Assembly (NCBI RefSeq): GCF_001949145.1
Contig: NW_019091675.1
Coordinates: 55,837 to 119,836, forward strand
DNA from: Acanthaster planci
Lineage: Eukaryota > Echinodermata > Asteroidea > Valvatida > Acanthasteridae
Direction: 5' to 3'
Length of the DNA: 64,000 bases
Shown here: piece by piece, positions 47,801 to 54,267 of the stretch
Layout of the letters: the number at the start of each line of letters is the position of its first letter
Position numbering within the stretch: position 1 is the first letter of the stretch
Notes under the pieces: model-generated
Told to the model about the DNA's origin: nothing
The model's database searches: none
What the model saw: the letters and a program-made list of their open reading frames with translations, nothing else
Translations under genes and position numbers: made by a program

Positions 47801-49700
47801 TAACACATACTTCAAAGCAGAAGAAAAGGTTGTATCATGCTACGGACACTTGACCACCATTTTTATCATGTCCATGACTTGTGACGGTGGGTACTCGGCT
47901 CCGTTCAAAAGCACAAACCACTGCGTGTACATGTAAATGGTATTTCTCACTGGCTCTTGTGAGTGCATGTAGGTGACCCCCAACACGCACTGCTCCTCCA
48001 CAAAGCCCACATACATGCATGTACATGTGTACCTTCATGTACGAGGACATGTACATGTAGGTACCAGCAGTGGGCAAGGCTGGTTTCAGGGTCAATATTT
48101 TCTTATTCTGTTGGATTCAGATGGGTGAAGTGCCAAGGCAAATATCAACAAGACAGCAATAAATGCTGATGATGTGGTACATTCATCACCATCATTGGCA
48201 GATACTGTACATGTGCAGACAAACCTTGTTAATAAGAGGTCCTTCAGACTTGGCAAATTACCTTGTTTTGACAGGAACTTTGAATTATCAGGAATGAAAA
48301 CAATGACAAAGAAAGGATTGGGACCTAACAATTTCCTTGTCTTAAGCAGCGAAAACGAGGTTTGACAGTATATGTCTGTGAGCTTTATGACAGCACGTTG
48401 TGATTCACTGGTTGGGGAAGCATACATGTTCATGTTAGCTGGGCTAATCATGGGCTAATTTTCATCTACATGTTGCTTGGGCCAAGCTTCCTTACACTAA
48501 AGCATGTACAAGAGATTGCAACTCAATAACCGTACATGTTTAGATTGCTCCACTAATAATGGTGGGTTTGAAGGTGGTGTTGTTGCTGAGGTCGTCGAGG
48601 TCGTTGCCATGGTAGTAGCCTGGGGCCTTGGACTCGACTGCTGGTTACTCATCACTGGTAGTTACTTTGATGTTTCAATGCAGAAATGTTCTGGACACCC
48701 CTCCAAAAAGGCCAAACTATCAACAGGATCAAGAGAAATTACAATTAAAATCCTTTCAAATGATTTAGTCTGAAATAAGGAAGGCTATTAAATGCCAACA
48801 GAAAATTGGGCACTTCTGTTACATTTCTGGTAACAAACCTGCCAGGAAATCTTCAGTCAGAACCAGTGTATCCAATAGGCACAGTACATATACATGTAGG
48901 TGCCTTGAACAAACAAAATTTTTGGGCCTACAGAACACCGGTGCCTGCATGTAGGGGACACCGGTACCTAAGGACTACAGAACACTGGTGCCTATGGAAA
49001 ATTGGTGCCTAGGGCCTGTGGAACTCTGGTGCCTAGGGCCTGTGGAACTCTGGTGCCGAGGGCCTATGGAAGATTGGTGCCTAGGGCCTATGGAACACTA
49101 GTGCCTAGGGCCTAGAGAACATTGGTGCCTAGGGCCTATGGAACACGAGTGCCTAGGGCCTACAGAACATTGGTGCCTAGGGCCTATGGAACATTGGTTC
49201 CGAGGGCCTATGGAACACTAGTTGCCTAGGGCCTACAGAACATTGGTGCCTAGGGCCTATGGAACATTGGTGCCGAGGGCCTATGGAACATTGGTGCCGA
49301 GGGCCTATTGAACACTTATTCCAGCCCCATTTCCAGCATAAATTAGCATTGACTAGGCACTAGCATTAGTCAATGTAGCATGCATACTCCCTGAATCATT
49401 TACGCAGCCATGCATTCAGACTCTTTTGCATTAAAAATTCACTACTCATCTAAAATCTGTGCCTAAGAATTTTATTAGTATCTTCCTTCAGTCTAAAATT
49501 ATGCTTAATTAACCCTAACTGCCCAAAACCTGCCATACTCCAACAGCAGGTTTTGTGAGGTTTTGGCAGGTTTGGTACCGTACCTGAGGAACTTGTTGTT
49601 GAATTTTGTGAGACTTGGGATGAAAGGTCCAGGGAGATGGTGTTGGATTCTGTGTGAGTTGGGACACACACGGGTCACTGTGTGCCGTGTCTGGCTTGCT
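35295..49700 (-). CDS. PHC: PHC, Polyhomeotic-like PRC1 subunit (5' end unresolved)
   Basis: Polyhomeotic proteins are nuclear subunits of canonical PRC1 that polymerise through the SAM domain and compact Polycomb chromatin. Minus-strand exons: at least 49700-49584, 48654-48536, 47560-47410, 45745-44430, 40521-40407, 39256-38973, 35804-35295. Junctions are GT-AG and phases agree throughout, giving at least about 870 aa. In order: a Ser/Thr-rich segment (SQVSQNSTTSSS, then SSPRPQATTMATTST); a Pro/Ser-rich exon; a 438-codon Pro/Ser/Thr-rich exon ending in HD1 (PQVLTHIIDGFIIEESKEPF); an FCS zinc finger (CEFCGK, then FCSLSCSKRYNVGCSKR); and a C-terminal SAM domain (WSVQDVYDFIRDLPGC to GPALKIISRIYSLKE). 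The exon at 49584 runs into the single n at 49701, and the upstream exons with the start codon were not found. A second copy of the 119-nt exon lies at 49758-49876. A single invertebrate PHC is expected, pre-dating vertebrate PHC1-3. Confidence 0.93.
35918..35958. repeat. Perfect 18-bp stem, 5-base loop palindrome
   Basis: ATTTTTGAAAACCCTATA (35918-35935) and TATAGGGTTTTCAAAAAT (35941-35958) are exact reverse complements separated by AGCAG. The hairpin sits in the PHC intron about 115 bp upstream (in transcription) of the SAM exon. The loop is too short for a typical microRNA precursor, so a recent palindromic duplication is more likely. Confidence 0.9.
37876..38480. mobile_element. TIR element with internal minisatellite
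   Basis: The left end ATTAACCTTAACCCAC (from about 37876) and the right end read inward, ATTAACCCTAACCCAC (to about 38480), are 16-bp inverted repeats with one mismatch. Inside, a unit of roughly 44-50 bp containing TTTTGGAGGATT(G/T)AGGATGAAT is repeated about five times over 37915-38130. The remainder is non-coding. It lies in the PHC intron between the FCS and SAM exons. MITEs with internal VNTRs are known, but I do not recognise this family. Confidence 0.6.
38973..39256 (-). CDS. PHC: PHC exon with FCS-type zinc finger
   Basis: The exon follows acceptor TTTTTAG and ends at TGG|GTAAGG. It encodes the FCS zinc finger: C-x2-C in RCEFCGKV, then KFKRSKRFCSLSCSKRYNVG. This is the RNA-binding and structural zinc module specific to Polyhomeotic and L3MBTL/SFMBT relatives. 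A basic tail follows (SERLKHKLKLQTKAKPLKG). All four zinc-ligand cysteines are present. Confidence 0.95.
39869..39980 (+). repeat. Dispersed hairpin repeat, copy 2
   Basis: This is the second copy of the repeat seen at 19826-19938. Its stem is CATTGTGTGGAC (39903-39914) and GTCCACACAATG (39923-39934) around an 8-base loop of different sequence. Relative to copy 1, one C-G pair is replaced by A-T on both sides of the stem, so pairing is kept. It lies in a PHC intron, again antisense to the host gene. Confidence 0.7.
40407..40521 (-). CDS. PHC: PHC linker exon
   Basis: This 115-nt exon links HD1 to the FCS finger and reads IPPSSLWTDDYPQLDSRLQR followed by SRNNQDERQEGSQAQKRP. It is hydrophilic and charged. 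The entry phase (after the TCG that ends the preceding exon) and the exit phase (G|CC, giving Ala) fit both neighbours, which supports it even though the linker itself is not conserved. Confidence 0.8.
42586..42776 (-). mobile_element. tRNA-derived SINE, minus-strand copy
   Basis: On the minus strand the element begins GCTCGGTGGTCGAGTGGTTA, with an A-box-like segment (42766-42748). A B-box-like GGTCGTGGGTTTGAGTCCC follows (42728-42710). This is the head of a Ser/Leu-type tRNA and is followed by a non-tRNA body (CAAGTAAGCTTGTGAA, then GTCAGGTAAGGGTAAAACC). The absence of a proper cloverleaf 3' half and of CCA argues for a SINE rather than a tRNA gene. Confidence 0.7.
42778..42955 (+). mobile_element. 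tRNA-derived SINE, plus-strand copy, head-to-head with the first
   Basis: This copy has a B box GGTTATGGGTTTGAGTCCCA (42823-42842), then TGAGTAAGCTTGTACA, CTCTCAGATAAGCACTG and GTCAGGTGAGGGCAAAACC, matching the body of the neighbouring minus-strand copy. The A-box part is degenerate. The two copies are joined head to head with almost no spacer. Confidence 0.65.
43239..43275. repeat. Perfect 13-bp GTACCCCACAAGG hairpin
   Basis: GTACCCCACAAGG (43239-43251) and CCTTGTGGGGTAC (43263-43275) are exact reverse complements around an 11-base loop. A third GTACCCCACAAG follows at once (about 43283), and TACCCCACAAGTA recurs near 43495. The motif cluster is probably part of an unrecognised repeat in the PHC intron. 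Confidence 0.75.
44430..45745 (-). CDS. PHC: PHC large Pro/Ser/Thr exon ending in HD1
   Basis: This 1316-nt exon encodes 438 codons of low-complexity sequence rich in Pro, Ser, Thr, Gln and His. It contains many short SP/TP sites and basic clusters (KSPSGARSDQ, PQPKRPPPYP-like stretches) but no folded domain until the end. The end reads VKPQVLTHIIDGFIIEESKE, then PF. This is the HD1 block that contacts other PRC1 partners. The exon starts at G|GT after acceptor TTCCAG and ends at TCG|GTGAGT. Confidence 0.92.
47410..47560 (-). CDS. PHC: PHC Pro/Ser-rich exon
   Basis: The exon reads PMTSPSPSPSSVPILPPAVP, PPAVPPPAHQR and then LTVPSPSSSNASSGHSPTA. It sits between acceptor TTTCCAG and donor G|GTGAGC. 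Entry phase 0 and exit phase 1 agree with both neighbouring exons. The GC-rich DNA contains two imperfect GGTGGGACAGCAGG-type tandem copies, which account for the PPAVPPPAVP repeat. Confidence 0.85.
48536..48654 (-). CDS. PHC: PHC Ser/Thr-rich exon, copy A
   Basis: The exon follows acceptor TACCAG and reads MSNQQSSPRPQATTMATTST, then TSATTPPSNPPLLVEQSKH, ending at CAT|GTACGG. The entry phase (G|TG, Val) fits the exon at 49584 and the exit phase 0 fits the exon at 47560. The composition suits the N-terminal part of a Polyhomeotic protein. Confidence 0.75.
48936..49318. repeat. 24-bp minisatellite, about 16 units
   Basis: Units of the form GTGCCTAGGGCCTATGGAAC plus ATTG are repeated about 16 times with small variations (GTGCCGAGG, CCTACAGAAC, CCTGTGGAACTCTG). 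The period of 24 keeps a frame open that reads as an 8-residue repeat (LVPRAYGT). That frame is on the plus strand, opposite to PHC, and is most likely fortuitous. Confidence 0.9.
49584..49700 (-). CDS. PHC: PHC exon truncated by the single-n gap
   Basis: Reading leftward from the n at 49701, the frame VCVPTHTESNTISLDLSSQV then SQNSTTSSS stays open up to the donor TCAG|GTACGG. Its exit phase 1 fits the acceptor of the next exon (48654). The upstream boundary is lost at the gap. A competing frame (PSPWTFHPKSHKIQQQVPQ) is also open but gives a stop at the next acceptor. Confidence 0.65.
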
Positions 49701-49701
49701 N
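49701..49701. other. Single unresolved base at a duplication boundary
   Basis: The lone n lies exactly where copy B of the duplicated block begins (CGTCAAGCTTCC against GCCAAGCTTCC in copy A). That coincidence suggests a join between two assembled pieces rather than a random ambiguous call. Confidence 0.8.
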
Positions 49702-49757
49702 CGTCAAGCTTCCTTATACTGAAGCATGTACAAGAGATTACAACTCAATAACCGTAC

Positions 49758-49876
49758 ATGTTTAGATTGCTCCACTAATAATGGTGGGTTTGAAGGTGGT
49801 GTTGTTGCTGAGGTCGTCGAGGTCGTTGCCATGGTAGTAGCCTGGGGCCTTGGACTCGACTGCTGGTTACTCATCA
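49758..49876 (-). CDS. PHC: Second copy of the 119-nt PHC exon
   Basis: The exon has the same length, the same acceptor (GCCAG) and the same donor (CAT|GTACGG) as copy A, and encodes the same peptide. If the assembly is right, PHC transcripts could include this exon once, twice or alternatively. However, it would have to be joined to the 49584 exon, whose upstream splice site is hidden by the gap. It may equally be an allelic copy placed in tandem by the assembler. Confidence 0.45.
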
Positions 49877-50145
49877 CTGGCAGTTACTTTGATGTTTCAA
49901 TGCAGAAATGTTCTGGACACCCCTCCAAAAAGGCCAAACTATCAACAGGATCAAGAGAAATTACAATTAAAATTCTTTTAAATGATTTAGTCCGAAATAA
50001 GGAAGGCTAATGCCATCAGAAAATTGGACACTTCCATTAGATTTCTGGTAGCAAAACTGCCAGGAAATCTTCAGTCAGGACCAGTGTATCCAATAGGCAC
50101 AGTACATATACATGTAGGTGCCTTGGGCAAACAAAATTGTTTGGG

Positions 50146-50400
50146 CCTACAGAACACCAGTGCCTGCATGTAGGGGACACTGGTACCCAAGGACTACAGA
50201 ACACTGGTGCTTAAGGCCTACGGAACACTGGTGCCTAGGGACTATGGAAGATTGGTGCCTAGGGCCTGTGGAACTCTGGTGCCTAGGGCCTGTGGAACTC
50301 TGGTGCCTAGGGCCTATGGAACACTAGTGCCTAAGGCCTACAGAACATTGGTGCCTAGGGCCTATGGAACATTGGTGCCTAGGGCCTATTGAACACTTAT
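50146..50400. repeat. 24-bp minisatellite, about 10 units
   Basis: This is the same 24-bp unit as at 48936-49318, but with about 10 copies instead of 16. The first two units (GTGCCTGCATGTAGGGGA, then GTACCCAAGGACTACAG) and the last (CCTATTGAACACTTATTCC) correspond one to one between the arrays. The difference is therefore loss or gain of interior units. Confidence 0.9.
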
Positions 50401-50595
50401 TCCAGCCCCATCTCCAGCATAAATTAGCATTGACTAAGCACTAGCATCAGTCAATGTAGCACGCATACTCCCTGAATCATTTACATGTATGCAGCCATGC
50501 ATTCAGACTCTTTTGCATTAAAAATTCACAACTCATCTAAAATCTGTGCCTCAGAATTTTATCAGTATCTTCCTTCAGTCTAAAATTATGCTTAA

Positions 50596-52829
50596 AGTCA
50601 GCTACTGAACTCAAAATAGATTGTGACACTGTTATTTTTATGCTCAATGTCCATTTTTTAATAAAAAATTTAAGTTTCAAAGTTGATGTCAAAAGATAGC
50701 GGGTAGCAAAATAAAATCAGAGAGTCCCCTTCCAAGACATCACTTGGCATCATGAGAACAAACTAAAAGCAGGCTACATGTACCTTGGCCTACGGTACAT
50801 ATGGGTTGCGATATTTTTCCGGAAAGAATTCCATATATAAAGGCTACATCATGTATTAACCATCCAAAAGTAAGTGTCTAAAAAAAAGTCAAATTTAGCA
50901 AGGCAAAATGGAAATGTTTACAAAGAAAACAAAGAATATTTGAGACAAGCTGAGCAGTATCATAACGTTTGTGCACAGTGTGTCAAGCTGAGTCTGTATG
51001 GAATTCTTTCCACTCTCCTTGCTAGGGCCTAAGTTTGACATTTTAGGATAAGTTATTATTTTTATTAGTAACATGGTATGTCACTGCAGGAAGGAACACT
51101 TATTTCAAAAAAGGCAGTGGATTTAACTACACAGTATCTAGCAAGCTCACAGCAGACAGTGCTGTCTTTGATGCGTATCTACACGTAAAGGTTATTAAAT
51201 TACATGTACCACCAGATGTCGAGGTCCTTGGGTTTAGCGGAGAGCGGATATATCGTATCTTGACACTCACTATGCCAGTTTGTGTGAACTGATCCCAGCT
51301 GGGTTCATTTCCCAGCAGCCAGCTATCATTAAGACTCTTCTTTTATCATTTTTCAAATTGACTCCAACCATTCCCATGTCACTAAAAACTGATCCATTTT
51401 CTTTTTCTGATTTGTAGCTCTGGAGGATTTCTGTTGGAGAAAAAAGTCCAAAAGAGTACAGTTTGTCTGATTTCCACTTCATTTTTAGTCACAATGACTG
51501 GGCCCTATAAATCATACTGTAAGTCCATGACGATGTCATGGCTGTACATACAGTAAGCCTCATGACAATTACACGTAAACATGGTAAGTATGACCAGTTA
51601 TGGTCTTCTTTGTCATGATCACATAAACTCCACGTAACCAGTCACTGCAGGGGTCATTTTTTAGAGCTGCAGGTTATTCTGCAATTACTCCCTTCTCTTC
51701 AAGTACTGAAGTAGGCCCTACAACCAGACAACGGAACATATGGGCCTACATATGAACTCCACACATGAAACACACACAAACATGACAAAAGGCCAACAAT
51801 AACATCATGCGTTGGGCGGCTCCAGAGTTGGGCCCGTTTATTACTAATACTAGTCAATAGGGGGCCTAACAGCTATTTCTGCAACACTAATGCACAAATT
51901 TGACAAACACTTATGCAGAATGCAATTTGCTTCAATGACTTACGCTGGTGAAGCCGTAAACTTCGTCAATTTCTGGAGCCGAAACCACAAACATACATAT
52001 ACGTGTAAAATGATGGAAACCTCCGTTCCATCAAGCTGGCGCCCTCAACGTCGAGGGCTAGATAGCGAAAGGAAAAAGACCCAGAATGCAATCTTAAGAT
52101 GGCGACGTCCTGCAGGCCATGTGAGTTGAACTTGTTGAAGAGATAAAATCTATGATTTCGCTGCACGCGCACGTGTACGTGGCGGTAGAAATAGGTAAGA
52201 AATAACAAAATTTTAAATTTTAAGACGTTATCCTCAACATTGTTTTATGCCGGTGCAAGTCCATGTAGTGTAAATAATGTAACAACAACATAGTACCCCA
52301 TGTATCGTAGAGCGTGGGCCCAGTTTTCGACGGTACGGGTTTTCGACGCTTGACCTACAGTAAGTTTTAAGTCACATCGTGCGATGTAAACAACTCTGTA
52401 GTCACGATGTCAAACTTGGAATCTCCAGGTTGTTTGCTGCTCCGTGTCCATCACCGAAAATGTGGAAAGTTAAGGCATGCATGGGGCCGGGGGCCTACCC
52501 CAGAACTGTGGAGTCCAACGTCCGCTTCGTTCCCACGTGGGAGGATACTGTGCACGATATGGGGCCGATGGATACCCCCCCACATGTCCAATCCCTATAC
52601 ACACTCTAGACCATTGTTACCCAATAGTGACACATCCCCCTTAGACTAGAAGTCTGTAAAGAATTCCTGAGATTCCGATCAAACAATGACCAACACAAAG
52701 GCGGGGGGGGGGTTCTCTCAGCCCCATATCTTGCATCATAAAAATAAATAAAATAAATAAATAAACTCACAGTTCTGGGTGTACATGTATCCCACATCAA
52801 CATTATCAAAGGAACAGATAAACTCTTTT
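50596..52829. other. PHC upstream region, first exons not located
   Basis: Upstream PHC exons and the promoter should lie here or further right, but none could be recognised with confidence. A minus-strand frame near 51270-51345 (SWLLGNEPSWDQFTQTGI before GTGAGT) could be an exon but is unsupported. A CpG-richer island at about 51990-52200 may be a promoter. Confidence 0.35.
52085..52135 (+). promoter_or_regulatory. AAGATGGCGACG motif, YY1-type or first-exon start
   Basis: AAGATGGCGACGTCC lies inside a locally CpG-rich stretch (GGCGCCC, CAACGTCGAGG, ATAGCGAAAGG). It matches the YY1 element that overlaps start codons in many housekeeping promoters. On the plus strand the ATG opens MATSCRP and a good donor GTGAGT follows at once, so this could be the first coding exon of an unseen plus-strand gene. 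It could equally be a bidirectional promoter element for PHC. Confidence 0.3.
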
Positions 52830-53645
52830 TTTACACCGGGATAAATTATGGAATTCACTGTCATCCACCTTGAAACAGTGGTGGTGAAAGGAAACCCTTG
52901 TTTAAAACTAAGCTGAAAGAGTTTCTTGTATTGTAATACAACAAAATTTGTGCTGCCGAATACAGCTAGGCCTAAATAAAGATGGATATCCTACCAGATA
53001 TATCTGCAGGATGGCACATATATTTTTAGTGCAATGAGCTTGAAGATGATGCTTCAAGGCCAAGTTCAATTTTATTTTTACGTGTAATGCTTGAATTTGA
53101 TACTTTAGAGTAAATAATTACTGACATAAACTTACATTTCTTTTATTACATGTCACCTATTAATTACTATCTTTAATAATAATTTAATTGAAGTGCTAAG
53201 TAAAAGTTCTATGGTTGTTATTTGTTTTCTGACATAGTTGTTTTTTCGGCTTTTTTGTTGTTCAGAACAATATGTATAAAGGTCGGGGCTGAACATAATA
53301 TTTCAATTATTAGTACAAGTTGTGGCTATATGAAACATCGCGCAATTTTCTTTTGGGGGGATTTTTGCAGAGCACTGTTCTGATAGTGCATGTAGATTTG
53401 TTGTATTTTTGATGGCTTTATAATTTTTGGATGTAATTTTTTAAAATCTATTTTGCTGTACTTATTCGGGTTAATTTTCTCACCAGTTGGGACTGCAATG
53501 GAAATATGTTAATTTAACTTTTTTGCATTATGCTTATTACCGGTTTTTCCACTTTGGGGAATCATTGAGTTTGCTTTTCTTTAACTTATTTTTTGTAATA
53601 ATATATTGTGGAAATAGTGAATAAATCAAATCAAATCAAAAATCA
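52830..53645 (+). mobile_element. 3' end of a non-LTR retrotransposon
   Basis: A short fragment reading WNSLSSTLKQWW (from TGGAATTCACTG at about 52850) matches the usual ending of CR1/L2-type reverse transcriptase ORFs. It is followed by about 750 bp of AT-rich sequence ending in tandem AAATC repeats (53621-53645), the kind of short-repeat tail such LINEs carry. The coding part is almost entirely missing. Confidence 0.45.
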
Positions 53646-53649
53646 GTCA

Positions 53650-54267
53650 CAAAGTGATAGGGACCAAGCCCTAATCCGAGTAACTTCTTGGACCCTAATG
53701 CTTGGACCCTACAAATTGCCTGTTTTAAAACATTTGGACATTGTCTGTCTGGAGAACTTAAAGCAACACATTGCAAGATGTCCCTTCAAAGAAAAGGCTG
53801 CCCCCATGAGAGGGTGATTTTGACTTTGTCCTTATAAGGAACTCAAAGACATTAGTGATGCCCACCACCAAAACAAGAGGGTAACACCAATTATGGAGGA
53901 CGTATGTTGGCTGTGTGCAGAGAGAGGAGAAGATGGAGAAAGTTTCCTCTGCATGCTATTCACACACCTGAAGGATCTAGGAGATCCTCGGAAAAAGGCC
54001 CTGAAATGCCTGTGGAAGGAGGCATTGACTTAGGTCCTCATAGTCAATGAGTGCCTTGCAATGAAGATTTGCAAAGTAAGGGCAAGTACAGGCACCAATA
54101 TGGATTTTTTCAAGAAATGTGGGTTGGACAAACTGGCACACCCTTATGAAGTCTTTGAGCACGAAATAACATATTTGCTTGGCACTAGTGAGTACAAGTC
54201 AGAATTTCAAGATGCCAGTGAAAAGTGCCATCACACATCATTCAAGTTGAAAAAGAAGAAGAAATGA
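53650..54267 (+). pseudogene. Broken coding-like region, unknown
   Basis: Three consecutive plus-strand frames look protein-like but are separated by stops and frameshifts. The first reads DIVCLENLKQHIARCPFKEK (ending at 53817), the second EDVCWLCAERGEDGESFLC and then LKDLGDPRKKALKCLWKEAL (about 53830-54030), and the third NMDFFKKCGLDKLAHPYEVF, then SFKLKKKKK (54061-54267). The cysteine spacing hints at zinc ligands. I do not recognise the family. It may be a decayed transposon gene or retrocopy, since it directly follows a LINE tail. Confidence 0.35.

Larger units (their letters stand above)
48490..49508. repeat. Duplicated block, copy A (includes a PHC exon)
   Basis: From AAGCTTCCTTA near 48486 to the sequence ending ATTATGCTTAA at about 49508, this block matches 49702-50595 nearly base for base. 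The shared content is the 119-nt PHC exon (48536-48654), the flanking intron and a 24-bp minisatellite. Differences are scattered point changes and a different number of minisatellite units. Confidence 0.9.
49702..50595. repeat. Duplicated block, copy B
   Basis: This block matches 48490-49508. The PHC exon copy (49758-49876, minus) is intact with the same splice sites and reading frame, and the plus-strand shadow frame over it is nearly unchanged. The sequence leaves the duplication after ATTATGCTTAA, with different DNA on the right flank than copy A has. Confidence 0.9.

Noticed and set aside
48536-48654. This exon as the first PHC exon, starting at MSNQQ
   Set aside because: The ATG lies two bases after a proper 3' splice site and the previous exon joins in phase, so an internal exon is more likely. 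A downstream-start isoform cannot be excluded.
49584-49700. Alternative frame PSPWTFHPKSHKIQQQVPQ in the truncated PHC exon
   Set aside because: Its phase 0 exit reads TGA at the start of the next exon. The Ser/Thr-rich frame joins cleanly.
50207-50392. Plus-strand repeat protein LVPRAYGT
   Set aside because: The frame is produced by a 24-bp minisatellite in a PHC intron, with no start context, splice sites or conservation.
51270-51345. Candidate upstream PHC exon (SWLLGNEPSWDQFTQTGI before GTGAGT)
   Set aside because: There is no convincing acceptor, and the sequence is not like any Polyhomeotic segment I know.
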